This document shows positions 1 to 8,306 of a stretch of DNA of 64,000 bases, piece by piece. Within the stretch, counting starts at the first letter, position 1, and each line of letters opens with the position of its first letter. Source of the stretch: Alteripontixanthobacter muriae. Lineage in GTDB: Bacteria > Pseudomonadota > Alphaproteobacteria > Sphingomonadales > Sphingomonadaceae. Where the stretch lies: assembly GCF_013336795.1 (NCBI RefSeq), contig NZ_JAAFZT010000015.1:88966-152965 (forward strand). Reading direction: 5' to 3'. Both the position numbers and the translations under genes were made by a program. A model generated the notes under the pieces. That model worked only from the letters and a program-made list of their open reading frames with translations. It was not told the origin of the DNA and made no database searches.

Positions 1-804
1 TTTGAAGTGGACACCGAAACGGCGCGGCGGATCGCTGCCAGGATTGCCGACAGAAAACCCGCCGAGCTCGGACCGATCCCGGGGGTTTCCTCGTCCCGCC
101 TGGCGATGCTGCCCGATGCGGCGGCCCTGCTGCTCGAACTGATCGACATGCTCGCTCCATCGGAGCTGGTCTTTTCCGCCTGGGGACTTCGCGAGGGATT
201 GCTGCACCGGGCCATGACGCCCAAGACACGCAGCCGCGATCCGCTGCTGTCCGGCGTTTCGGAATTCTCCGCGTCGCATGGGGTGCCCCTGCAACTGGCC
301 ACGATTCTGGCTGGCTGGATTGCAGCGGTCCACAACGGCAAGGAAGCGGACAGGGAGCATCTGCGTCTCGTCGCCATCATGCTGGGGCTCGCCAGCAGGC
401 GGCTGGAAACCAACCTGCGCGATCGTCACGTGATTGATTGGGCGCTGCACAAGCGTTGGATCGGCATCAGGCCGAAGGAAAGAGCCATGCTGGCAGCGGC
501 ACTGCTCGCGCAGAACGGAAAAACCACCTTGCCCGCAGAACTCGGCAAGCTGTGCGATGCCGGGGCCCTGCACGATGCGCAGGCCTGGGGGTTTGCGATC
601 CGGCTTTGCCGCCGACTGGCCGGCTGTTCGATCCGCTCGCTGGTCGGGAGCAAGCTTTCTATTGAGGAGGGAACGCTGGTCCTGAGACTGGCCGAAGACC
701 TGCTGCCCCTGTTCACCGACGGCAGCCGCAAGGACCTGCGGATTCTGGCAGAACATCTCGATCTTGATTACCGGCAGGATATTCTCTCAAGCCAATCTAG
801 ATAG
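1..804 (+). CDS. Ppx/GppA family phosphatase, C-terminal part (5' end outside window)
   Basis: The frame is open to the left edge, so the true start lies upstream; a GTG at position 7 is only an internal codon. The visible 267 codons match the C-terminal part of exopolyphosphatase/guanosine pentaphosphate phosphohydrolases: the stretch PGVSSSRLAMLPDAAALL and then SAWGLREGLL are the family's conserved joint between the ASKHA-fold catalytic part and the HD-like C-terminal domain. Members hydrolyse polyphosphate or pppGpp in the cytoplasm. The catalytic ATP/phosphate loops are outside the window, so Ppx and GppA cannot be separated. The stop overlaps the end of the convergent prepilin peptidase gene by 8 bases. 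Confidence 0.88.
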   Translation, partial: FEVDTETARRIAARIADRKPAELGPIPGVSSSRLAMLPDAAALLLELIDMLAPSELVFSAWGLREGLLHRAMTPKTRSRDPLLSGVSEFSASHGVPLQLATILAGWIAAVHNGKEADREHLRLVAIMLGLASRRLETNLRDRHVIDWALHKRWIGIRPKERAMLAAALLAQNGKTTLPAELGKLCDAGALHDAQAWGFAIRLCRRLAGCSIRSLVGSKLSIEEGTLVLRLAEDLLPLFTDGSRKDLRILAEHLDLDYRQDILSSQSR

Positions 805-1564
805 AACCGTTCAGCGCGGTTTGGAACAGCAACAGGCCGGCCGCAGCCAGGCTCAGATGTGTGCCAAGGGGAATGCGCAAGGTCGCTGCGTCACCGCCGC
901 GTGCCGTGCGAATTGCTGCGTCGAGCAGGCCGAGCAAGCTTGCAATCAGGAGCACGAGCGGCAGGTTCAGGGCTCCGCACCAAAGCCCGATCGCGCCGAA
1001 CAATTTCGCATCGCCCCCGCCCAAGCCAACCCGGCCCCTGATCCGGCGATAGGCTGCGGCGACAATCCAGAGCATTGCGAAACCGATGATTCCGCCGAGA
1101 ATACGAAGATGCCATTCGGCGGCAGACGGCACCAGCAGCGCCGCGCCGGCAGTTGCGGCCACAAGGCGATCGGGCAGCCAGAAATATCTTGCATCGAACA
1201 TTGCGAGAACCGCCAGCAGCCACAGGAACGGTGCCACCAGCAGCACTCCGGCCGCGCCGCAAATCGCTCCGATTACACCGCAGATCGCTTCGACGATCAG
1301 ATGGTCGGGGTCGATGCTCGATCCGCAATTTCTGCACCGACCACGCGCCATGACATAACCGGCGATCGGCACCAGATGGAGCGGGCCGATAGCGACATGG
1401 CAATTGTCACAGCGTGATCGTCCATCGCGGGTCCGCAAATTTCGGGGCCAGCGCGACAGAACGGTTGCGAGATAGCTGCCGATGCAAAGCCCCACTACTC
1501 CACCGAGCAGGCCCGCGAACCAGGCCGGAAGTACCGCCATCAAATCGTGCAGTTGCGTCACCAT
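797..1564 (-). CDS. gspO: Prepilin peptidase / N-methyltransferase (A24 family)
   Basis: Membrane aspartyl protease of 255 aa that cleaves and N-methylates prepilins; here the substrates are the pseudopilins GspG-K of the same locus. The N-terminal cytoplasmic loop carries the two CxxC pairs (RCDNC near residue 51 and RCRNC near 76), as in bifunctional PilD/GspO. The two catalytic aspartates are visible in FDARYFWLPD (around residue 125) and in GGGDAKLFG (around 186), the GxGD signature. Several hydrophobic segments fit the usual polytopic topology. It lies 63 bp downstream of gspK on the same strand, so it is probably the last gene of the gsp minus-strand block. Confidence 0.92.
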   Translation of the reverse strand: MVTQLHDLMAVLPAWFAGLLGGVVGLCIGSYLATVLSRWPRNLRTRDGRSRCDNCHVAIGPLHLVPIAGYVMARGRCRNCGSSIDPDHLIVEAICGVIGAICGAAGVLLVAPFLWLLAVLAMFDARYFWLPDRLVAATAGAALLVPSAAEWHLRILGGIIGFAMLWIVAAAYRRIRGRVGLGGGDAKLFGAIGLWCGALNLPLVLLIASLLGLLDAAIRTARGGDAATLRIPLGTHLSLAAAGLLLFQTALNGSI

Positions 1565-1627
1565 GCAGTGCTTCGGTTAAGTTGATGGGTTACAAACATT
1601 GGAACAGGATGGATGCTCATGCGAAAT

Positions 1628-2518
1628 TCAGGGCGTAACAAAGGGGAACGCCGGTGCCTGCAACGGCGTTGCACCGCGCCATCGCTGCAATGTGACGACT
1701 TCGGGTTCTCCGTCCCTGATCCTGCGCTGAAGCAGGCTGGTCAGCCTCTGCACGGTCGATCCGATCCGCACTCCGGCTCCAGACCAGAAATAATTCGATG
1801 ATACTGACACGCCCGAAGGCAACGCGATTCCCAGTTCGGCAAGATCGCCGCGCGTGAGGCCGCCGCTCCTCTCCCGCTCGGCAACGAGGCGGCTGGCCAG
1901 CGCCGGATCGTTCAACACGATGGCAAGCAGCCCTTCGCTGGCCGTGTTCGCGTTTATATCCGTGGGTTCGGGCAGAAAGGTCACCAATTGTGCCAGCGCG
2001 ACCAGTTTGTCCTCCGCAATGCCGATCGCGCGCAGATCGTCGATGTCAGGCACGTCCCCCGACGCGAGCACCGCCTGCTGCAGAGCGCCGACATCCTCCT
2101 CGGTCCAGCCCGCACCGGAGGCAATCGCGGTGAACAGCGCCAAGTTGCGGGCATCCATGCGGATGAGATTGGTGACGTTGAACCGTGCCTGCGCATCCTG
2201 CACGGCGTAGGAGAACCTGCCGCCTTCGATTGCGGCATTGCTGTCTGCGATGCTGCCCCATTTTTCGGACGGAGCATCCATGTTCGCTCCTTCGGCCATG
2301 TCGCGGCGCAGGGCTGCGATGGCCGAAAGTTCCGCACCCCGAGCGACAGCCATGGCATCGGACGCCTCGCGCAGGCGGATGCTGCGCTCGATATCGCTGT
2401 CGTCACCGGCGATCATAAGGGCCAGCACCGCGGTCGCCAGCATCACGATGACGAGCACGTTGATGAGGATCATTCCTGCCTGATCTCCGCCTCGGTCGGC
2501 ACCGGCGGCGCTGGTCAC
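1628..2518 (-). CDS. gspK: Type II secretion minor pseudopilin GspK
   Basis: GspK caps the tip of the T2SS pseudopilus with GspI and GspJ. The short leader ends at QAG followed by MILINVLVIVML, a prepilin-type cleavage site and hydrophobic helix; the residue at mature position 5 is Asn rather than Glu, in keeping with GspK, the one pseudopilin that lacks Glu5. The large 296-aa size and the helical insert with helix-hairpin-helix-like segments (ADINANTAS-type motif around residue 205) fit the family. The start is GTG and overlaps the gspJ stop in a GTGA, so translation is coupled to gspJ. Confidence 0.9.
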   Translation of the reverse strand: MTSAAGADRGGDQAGMILINVLVIVMLATAVLALMIAGDDSDIERSIRLREASDAMAVARGAELSAIAALRRDMAEGANMDAPSEKWGSIADSNAAIEGGRFSYAVQDAQARFNVTNLIRMDARNLALFTAIASGAGWTEEDVGALQQAVLASGDVPDIDDLRAIGIAEDKLVALAQLVTFLPEPTDINANTASEGLLAIVLNDPALASRLVAERERSGGLTRGDLAELGIALPSGVSVSSNYFWSGAGVRIGSTVQRLTSLLQRRIRDGEPEVVTLQRWRGATPLQAPAFPFVTP

Positions 2519-3054
2519 GAAGGCTCCTGCGGCAATTCGACGATCTGCCGCAACCGGCCTGCAGCCTGCCCGGGGCGCGCCTGCAGCGCAAAGCCCAATT
2601 CAACCGCTCGGGGCCGCGAAGGATCCTCCTCCGTCGTAAGCTGAGTGGTCCAGCCATCCGCCTTCAAATAGCGCAGCCCGAATTGCGATAGCCCGCTCAG
2701 CATGGGTGCCGCGACGGTTCCGGCTTCGCGAAAAAGCGTGCCATCGGCGAAGCGGTAGGCGACACGGTAAGGACCAGCCGCACTGCCGCGCAGGAAGGTA
2801 AAACTATCTTCCTCCATCACCGGACCGGCGACGATCTGCTCCAGGTCGGCGGCCAGCAGAAACCTTGCTCGCTGTATTTCGGCGAGGCGTTCACCCCTGC
2901 CCTCGGTACGTTCCTGAACCCGGGTAACAGTTTCCACCACGCCCACGCCGGCCAACGAAATAAGCGCGAAAAGCAGCAGCGACACCAGCAGTTCCACCAG
3001 CGTGAAACCGGCGCTGCCAGGCGCTCGCGCTGGTTCTTGTTCCACTGCCCTCAC
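2515..3054 (-). CDS. gspJ: Type II secretion minor pseudopilin GspJ
   Basis: Contains the class III signal AGFTLVELLVSLLLFALI with Gly(-1) and Glu5, followed by a GspJ-type soluble domain ending VELGFALQARPG. It forms the pseudopilus tip with GspI and GspK. The open frame extends to 3189, but that would run into the preceding gene and give an implausible leader. I place the start at a GTG at 3054; a second GTG at 3045 is preceded by GTGAGGG and is nearly as good. The leader then has about 13 residues before the cleavage Gly. The upstream region consists of three 15-bp direct repeats, each carrying a GGGTGAGG ribosome-binding-like sequence. Confidence 0.85.
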   Translation of the reverse strand: MRAVEQEPARAPGSAGFTLVELLVSLLLFALISLAGVGVVETVTRVQERTEGRGERLAEIQRARFLLAADLEQIVAGPVMEEDSFTFLRGSAAGPYRVAYRFADGTLFREAGTVAAPMLSGLSQFGLRYLKADGWTTQLTTEEDPSRPRAVELGFALQARPGQAAGRLRQIVELPQEPS

Positions 3055-3093
3055 CCTGAAGTGCCTCACCCTGACGTGCCTCACCCTGATGTA
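3049..3093. repeat. Three tandem 15-bp repeats at the gene junction upstream of gspJ
   Basis: Units at 3049-3063, 3064-3078 and 3079-3093 share CCTCACCCTGA followed by AGTG, CGTG or TGTA. On the minus strand each unit reads TCAGGGTGAGG, so the end of the upstream gene (Ser-Gly-stop) is repeated in frame three times, giving three successive in-frame TGA stops. Each unit also provides a purine-rich GGGTGAGG that can act as a ribosome-binding site for gspJ. It looks like slippage expansion of a stop/SD junction. Confidence 0.8.
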
Positions 3094-4169
3094 ACAGTGG
3101 CCACCTTGCGTGCGCCTGCTGCTGCGATCTCCAGGATGGCCAATGCACGCGAGGCACTGCCATCCTCCCGAAAACGGACATGGCCGCAAACCCCGTCGAA
3201 GCCATTTGCGGCGAGCAAGGCCGAACGGCCGGGGCCAGCCGCACCGGCAGTCGTGATCGCAATGTTCGCGGCATCGTAAGCGAGCGCGGCGATCATGCCG
3301 GGCCGCGTGCCGATGCGGCGTTCGAAGTCGCGTGCAAAAGCGGAAAAATCCCGAGGATCGGGCAGCGCGAGCCAGCTACCCGCCAGAGCGGCAAAGGCGG
3401 AACGGTCCACCTCCAGTTCGGCAAATGCGCCCAGCGGCTGGATGCCCTGCCGGCCAAGTTGCTGCGAAACCCTGACGAGGCTCGCCGCATCCGCCATCAG
3501 GACAGCATCCGGCAGCCCGTCGGAAGTGTCGCCATATCCGCCGCCGAAACCGCTTGAAAGATCGGCTGGCAAGGATGTTATTCGCAGGCCGAGCCGCTCT
3601 CCTTCGCTCGTCGCGGCGAGGCGAACCTGATCCGCCCAGCCATTGTCCCCTGCTCCTGCCCCTACTCCGACGGAGCGGATACCCCGGTCTGCGGCGAACC
3701 TCAGGATGCCGGCGACGCTCTGCCGCGCCGTCACGCCGAGCAGGAAAGCACCGCTTTCGCGCAAGTTCGAATCGTTGCTGAAGGTGATGACCGGCATCTG
3801 CCCGCCCGCCGCCTGCACGACGCCAGGAACTTCAGCCGATAGCAGCGGACCGAGGATCATCGCCGCCTTGCGCTTGCGCGCCTGGTTCGCAGCGCCAGCC
3901 GCGCCCTGCGGGGAGCCTCCGGTATCGATGACCAACAGGCGACCGGTCGAGGAGTCCGCACCAGAAGCTGCTTGCGCTAGCATCGCTGCCCGTTCCATGC
4001 TCAGGCCCAATGCGGCATAGGGGCCGCTACGGGGAATCAGCAGGGCCACCGGCCCATCCGCACGCGCCGCCGTCGCCGGTGCGGCAATCAGGGAAAGCGA
4101 AGATGCCGACAGCAATGACGGGGCAAGCAGGAATGGCGGCGCAGATCGCAGCAGCCGACGTCGATCCAT
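3081..4169 (-). CDS. Periplasmic-binding-protein-fold protein (LppC / Peripla_BP_6-like) in the gsp cluster
   Basis: The start MDRRRLLRSAPPFLLAP gives a twin-arginine-like or Sec signal peptide ending near ATAARA, followed by a type I periplasmic binding fold: VALLIPRSGPYAALGLSMERAAMLA, VIDTGGSPQGAAGAANQA, then KAAMILGPLLSAEVPGV. This pattern (cell-wall-active LppC or branched-chain amino acid receptor fold) is typical of penicillin-binding protein activators and ABC receptors. No lipobox Cys is seen. An upstream ATG at 4274 is in frame but would add 35 unlikely residues. Its 5' end overlaps that of gspN on the other strand by about 37 bp. It precedes gspJ-gspK, so a role beside the pseudopilus or peptidoglycan passage is possible but unproven. 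Confidence 0.72.
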   Translation of the reverse strand: MDRRRLLRSAPPFLLAPSLLSASSLSLIAAPATAARADGPVALLIPRSGPYAALGLSMERAAMLAQAASGADSSTGRLLVIDTGGSPQGAAGAANQARKRKAAMILGPLLSAEVPGVVQAAGGQMPVITFSNDSNLRESGAFLLGVTARQSVAGILRFAADRGIRSVGVGAGAGDNGWADQVRLAATSEGERLGLRITSLPADLSSGFGGGYGDTSDGLPDAVLMADAASLVRVSQQLGRQGIQPLGAFAELEVDRSAFAALAGSWLALPDPRDFSAFARDFERRIGTRPGMIAALAYDAANIAITTAGAAGPGRSALLAANGFDGVCGHVRFREDGSASRALAILEIAAAGARKVATVTSG

Positions 4170-4882
4170 TGGCACGGCAAGATTCTCCTGTTGCGCCGCA
4201 CCGGAACCGGCGGCGCACGGCGATATTCGTTGGCTGCGCCGCCATAGCATATGTGATCGGATTGATCGCCACAATTCCCGCCGCAGCCGTACTGGATGAA
4301 AGCGACCGGCTGGCGGTGGGCGGAACCATCTGGAACGGCGAAGCGGTGCTTGCCTCCACCATCCGCGTCGAATGGTCCTTCGCTCCCATCACCACCCTTT
4401 CTCGCCTGGCCTTCAGCGCGGATTGGCGTATCACCGGCGGCGGCACCGACCTTGCCGGAGTGATCAGCCAGCGGGGCGACGTCATGACGCTGCACGATGC
4501 AGCGGGCCAGATAGATGGAAGCCTCCTGGATGCGCTGTTCCCCAGCCTGCCGCTGACATGCAGCTTCACCGGCGCGGCGCGAATAGATAATTTGCGACTT
4601 GGCGGCGACGATCAGGTGGCGCTGGCCAACATCGGAACCGGACCGGTCACCTGTGCGGCCAAGGCTATGGCTGCCCTGCCCGTGCAATTGCCGCCGCTGA
4701 CTGCCGATGTTGTGGCAAGCGACGAAATCTCTGCCGGGGCGCTGATGACGGAGCAAAGCAAGGAACATCTTGTCGAAATGCGGCTTGATCGCGACGGGAT
4801 GCTCAGCATCTGGCCGACCCCGATGGCGGTGGAGCGCCTTCCGCTGCTGGCCGGCCAAAGGTACGATACTCGTATAGACTGA
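4133..4882 (+). CDS. gspN: Type II secretion protein GspN
   Basis: A bitopic inner-membrane protein: a short cytoplasmic N-terminus, one transmembrane helix (TAIFVGCAAIAYVIGLIATI), then a periplasmic beta-rich domain with GGTIWNGEA, the conserved (V/L)xGxxWxG motif of GspN. It belongs to the inner-membrane platform of the T2SS and is not present in all systems. Start codon is uncertain: ATGs at 4103, 4115 and 4133 and a TTG at 4169 are all in frame, none with a strong ribosome-binding site; 4133 is chosen because it keeps the cytoplasmic tail short. It is convergent with gspF (31 bp gap) and divergent from, and overlapping, the periplasmic-binding-like gene. Confidence 0.8.
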   Translation: MAAQIAAADVDPLARQDSPVAPHRNRRRTAIFVGCAAIAYVIGLIATIPAAAVLDESDRLAVGGTIWNGEAVLASTIRVEWSFAPITTLSRLAFSADWRITGGGTDLAGVISQRGDVMTLHDAAGQIDGSLLDALFPSLPLTCSFTGAARIDNLRLGGDDQVALANIGTGPVTCAAKAMAALPVQLPPLTADVVASDEISAGALMTEQSKEHLVEMRLDRDGMLSIWPTPMAVERLPLLAGQRYDTRID

Positions 4883-4913
4883 CCTTGAAGGCTGCTTCGG
4901 AGCTGATTAGTGA

Positions 4914-6200
4914 TCAGACGATGGCGAGGTCGTTGAGGCCGATGATCGGCATCAGGATGGCCATCACCATCAGCAGCACCAGCCCGCCCATCGCCAGCAG
5001 CACCATCGGCTCGACCAGAGACACGGCAACCTGCATCTGCGCCTCGACTTCGCGGTCCAGTTCCCCTGCCGCCCGCTCCAGCGCCGGGCCGAGCTTGCCG
5101 CTCGCCTCCCCGCTTTCGACGATGGCGACCAGCATGGGCGGCAGAATGTCCGCTTCGCGCATCGATCGGCTGACGCTATCGCCTTCGCGAACGCGGTCGG
5201 CGACATCTTCCATTCGCTCGCGCACGTGGCGATTGGGGACCACCGCCGCCGCGGCGCGCAAGGCATCGAGCAGCGGCACTGCGCTCTGGACGAGAGTGGC
5301 CAGCGTCGCGGCGAAGCGCGCAGCGTTCAACTGACGGCTGAACCGCGCGAAGGGGCGGCGCGTGGCCATCAGCCTGTCGAACGCCAGCCGCCGGTGCGGT
5401 TTTGCAAATTCGAGCCGAGCAAAGAAGATGATTGCGACGCTACCGATGAGCAGGAACAGACCGAAGCTGTTCAGGGCGCCGCTCACCGCGATCAGCATGC
5501 GCGTCAGCAGCGGAAGGTCGGCCCCGCGCGAGACGAAGACCCGCACGATGTCCGGGACGACATAGATCATCATCATCGTCATCATCAGGGCGGAGACGCC
5601 GGCCAGCAGCGCGGGATAGAGCAGCGCCAGCTTCAGCTTGCGGTTGGCGGCGTGCCGTGCCTCGACGAAGTCGGCCAGATAGGCGAGCACTTCGGGCAGT
5701 CGGCCCGACTGTTCGCCCGCGTTGATCGAGGCGACGTAGAAATCCGGAAATATGCGGGGGTGCTGCATCAGGCCGCGCGCGAAGCTCGAGCCCTCCATCA
5801 CCTTTCCGCGCACATCCATCAGCACCTCGGCCAAGGCAGGCGCGTCGTTCTGGCGGGAGACGAGGCGGAGCGCTTCCTCGATCCGAACGTCGCTGCCGAT
5901 CAGGGTGCTGAGCTGGCGAGTTGCCGTGACGAGACCCTGGCTGGACAGGCGCCCCCGGCCATAGCGTTCGCGTAAACTGGGCCGCGTAACCGCGGCTTCG
6001 CCCGGCACATTCTCACGCCCTGCCATCGTCCGGTTGGGGCGCACAACGGCAGCGCTTGTCGACGCACCCGCCGTGACGGCGACCGGCAGCAATTTCTGCG
6101 CCCGCAACGCTGCGCGGGCGGCAGCGGCATTGCCAGCTTCGATCACGCCCTTGCGGGTCTGCCCCTTCGCGTCGATAGCCTGATAGGCGAAACCTGCCAC
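4914..6200 (-). CDS. gspF: Type II secretion inner-membrane platform protein GspF
   Basis: The N-terminus MAGFAYQAIDAKGQTRKGVIEA is the classic GspF opening (F-x-Y-x-A-x-D-x-x-G). Two repeated T2SSF domains follow, the first with RQLSTLIGSDVRIEEALRLV and the second with FAATLATLVQSAVPLLDAL, three hydrophobic helices, and the C-terminal LMPIIGLNDLAIV. It contacts the GspE ATPase in the cytoplasm and GspL in the membrane. 428 aa is slightly longer than usual because of a linker around residues 45-90. The gene begins one base after the gspE stop in the gspL-M-E-F operon. Confidence 0.95.
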   Translation of the reverse strand: MAGFAYQAIDAKGQTRKGVIEAGNAAAARAALRAQKLLPVAVTAGASTSAAVVRPNRTMAGRENVPGEAAVTRPSLRERYGRGRLSSQGLVTATRQLSTLIGSDVRIEEALRLVSRQNDAPALAEVLMDVRGKVMEGSSFARGLMQHPRIFPDFYVASINAGEQSGRLPEVLAYLADFVEARHAANRKLKLALLYPALLAGVSALMMTMMMIYVVPDIVRVFVSRGADLPLLTRMLIAVSGALNSFGLFLLIGSVAIIFFARLEFAKPHRRLAFDRLMATRRPFARFSRQLNAARFAATLATLVQSAVPLLDALRAAAAVVPNRHVRERMEDVADRVREGDSVSRSMREADILPPMLVAIVESGEASGKLGPALERAAGELDREVEAQMQVAVSLVEPMVLLAMGGLVLLMVMAILMPIIGLNDLAIV

Positions 6201-6201
6201 G

Positions 6202-7803
6202 TCAGCCTTCTTCGCGCACGACGCCGGCCACTTCCGCCACGCTGGTCAGGCCCTCACGGATCTTCGCCACCCCATCGTCGAGCAGCGAGGGGCTGAGCGT
6301 CCGGGCATGGCGGGTCAGTTCCGCTTCCGATGCGCCTTCGTGGATCAGCGTTTCCAGCGTACGATCCACCGGCACGACTTCGTGCAGGCCGATCCGGCCC
6401 TTGTATCCCTCGCCGTGACATGCACCGCAGCCAACCGGGTGCCAGAGAGTGTCGCCTTCGCTGATCGCACCGTCGAGCAGGATGGCGTCGGCCTTGTCGG
6501 CGACGCGTTTCTCTCGGCATTCGGGGCACAGCTTGCGAACCAGACGCTGCGCCACCAGCCCCACCACCATCGGCGCGAGCAGATAGCGTTCGACACCGAT
6601 GTCGATCAGGCGCGTAATACTGCCGACGGCCGAGTTGGTGTGGAGCGTTGAAAGGACGAGATGCCCGGTCATGCTGGCCCGCACGGCAACTTCGGCCGTT
6701 TCCCGGTCGCGGATCTCGCCCACCATGATGACGTCGGGATCCTGGCGCAGGATCGCGCGCAGGCCACGCGCGAAATTCATCTCGGTCCGGTGATTTACCT
6801 GTGTCTGGGCGATGCCTTCCAGTTCATATTCGATCGGATCCTCGACCGTCATGATGTTGCGGTTGCGATCGTTCAGCCGGGTGAGCGCGGCATAAAGCGT
6901 CGTCGTTTTGCCGGAGCCCGTGGGTCCGCTGACGAGGATCATGCCGTTCGGGCGAAGCAGCAGCCGGTCGAGCAATTGGGCGTCGCGACCATTCATGCCG
7001 AGGCTCGCCAGTTCCAGCTTCACCGACCCGCGATCAAGAAGGCGCATCACCACCCGCTCTCCATGCTGCGTGGGAATGGTGGATACACGCACGTCAATCT
7101 CGTGACCGCCGATGCGCAGGCTGACTCGCCCGTCCTGCGGCACGCGCTTTTCTGCGATGTCGAGCCGGGCCATGACCTTGATACGGCTCACCAGTAGCGG
7201 GGCGAGGGCCCTGCGCGGTTCGATCATGTCGCGCAGCACGCCATCGATGCGGAAGCGGACGATCAGGCGCTTTTCCTGCGTCTCGATATGTACATCCGAC
7301 GCGCCTTCGCGGATCGCCTGCAGCAACAGGGCGTTTATCAGCCTGATGACCGGAGAATCATCCCGCGTGTCGAGCAGATCGTCCACCTCGGTCACGCTGT
7401 CGGCCAGCGAGGCGAGGTCGACATCGTCACCTGCGGCGAAATCTTCCGCCGTTCCGGCGTTCTCGCGATAGGCGGATTGCAGCGCTTCGGTGAAGTCGTC
7501 GTCTGAAACCTCGCGCCATTCCACATCGCCGAACAGTCGCTGCACTTCGAGCAGGCTCGCGAGATCGGCATTGGCCCGGTGCAGGCAGACCAGCATTTCG
7601 CCATCATCCCGCACCAGCACGCCCCCCTCACGCGCGAAAGAATAGGACAGCGCGCCAGTGCGAGGCATGGCGGGTGCCAGCGGTGCCTCGTCTTCCATCG
7701 GACCAACAGCCCGCAAGGCATGTGGAGGCAGGAAAGGTGCCGCGGCAGCCGCGCCGCTTGGCAAGTCGCGGTCGGGGCGAGGCAGAGGACGCGGATTGTC
7801 CAT
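6202..7803 (-). CDS. gspE: Type II secretion ATPase GspE
   Basis: Hexameric secretion ATPase of 533 aa that powers pseudopilus growth from the cytoplasm. Visible motifs: N1E-like domain within residues 45-150, Walker A GPTGSGKT at 293-300, Asp box TVEDPIEYELEG following it, Walker B QDPDVIMVGEIRD near 355-366, His box TGHLVLSTLHTN near 379-390, and the zinc-binding insert with C426, C429, C459 and C462. The N-terminus carries about 45 proline/alanine-rich residues beyond the usual start. Its ATG overlaps the gspM stop as TGATG, and gspF follows after one base. Confidence 0.96.
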   Translation of the reverse strand: MDNPRPLPRPDRDLPSGAAAAAPFLPPHALRAVGPMEDEAPLAPAMPRTGALSYSFAREGGVLVRDDGEMLVCLHRANADLASLLEVQRLFGDVEWREVSDDDFTEALQSAYRENAGTAEDFAAGDDVDLASLADSVTEVDDLLDTRDDSPVIRLINALLLQAIREGASDVHIETQEKRLIVRFRIDGVLRDMIEPRRALAPLLVSRIKVMARLDIAEKRVPQDGRVSLRIGGHEIDVRVSTIPTQHGERVVMRLLDRGSVKLELASLGMNGRDAQLLDRLLLRPNGMILVSGPTGSGKTTTLYAALTRLNDRNRNIMTVEDPIEYELEGIAQTQVNHRTEMNFARGLRAILRQDPDVIMVGEIRDRETAEVAVRASMTGHLVLSTLHTNSAVGSITRLIDIGVERYLLAPMVVGLVAQRLVRKLCPECREKRVADKADAILLDGAISEGDTLWHPVGCGACHGEGYKGRIGLHEVVPVDRTLETLIHEGASEAELTRHARTLSPSLLDDGVAKIREGLTSVAEVAGVVREEG

Positions 7804-8306
7804 CAGCCCAGCACCACGGTGGCATCGACATATCCTGTAGCGCCCTGCCCCTGTAAGGACAGGTCGCGCACCCGCAGATTGCTCGTCGCTTCCACCTCGG
7901 CAATCCAGTTCATCACTGCATCGAAGGGCGCGGGTGCCAGAACGACGCGGAGGTCGGTCCCGGCAGGTTCCGCCTGCTCGATCGTGAGCTGCCGCGAAGC
8001 AGCAGTCTCACTCACGATTACCGAAGGTGCGCCGGTGCGGAACTGCGCCCCGATGCTCGCGCCCGACAGCAGCCGCGCCTGGATCAGATTGGCTGCCCTG
8101 ATATCGGCAATCGCATCCGACCGCTCTTCACGCAGCGGCGCAAGCACAAGCAGCAGCAGAGCGAAGATGCCGACGGCGGCAAGCCCGCCGAGCAGCACCT
8201 GTTCGCGCAAGCTGCGCGCGCCCCACCAGTCGCGCAGGCGATACCAGTAGGGCTCCAGCGCGCCCAGTTCCACATTAGGCAAGGTGAAGCGGGGTTCGCG
8301 GGTCAT
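7803..8306 (-). CDS. gspM: Type II secretion protein GspM
   Basis: Bitopic protein of 167 aa: a short cytoplasmic region ending LREQV, one transmembrane helix (LLGGLAAVGIFALLLLVLA, about residues 38-56), a coiled segment, and a small periplasmic alpha/beta domain that pairs with the GspL periplasmic domain. The motif RSDAIADIRAANLIQARLL after the helix fits GspM. It overlaps gspL by ATGA and gspE by TGATG, the standard L-M neighbourhood seen in reversed order in this cluster. Confidence 0.87.
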   Translation of the reverse strand: MTREPRFTLPNVELGALEPYWYRLRDWWGARSLREQVLLGGLAAVGIFALLLLVLAPLREERSDAIADIRAANLIQARLLSGASIGAQFRTGAPSVIVSETAASRQLTIEQAEPAGTDLRVVLAPAPFDAVMNWIAEVEATSNLRVRDLSLQGQGATGYVDATVVLG

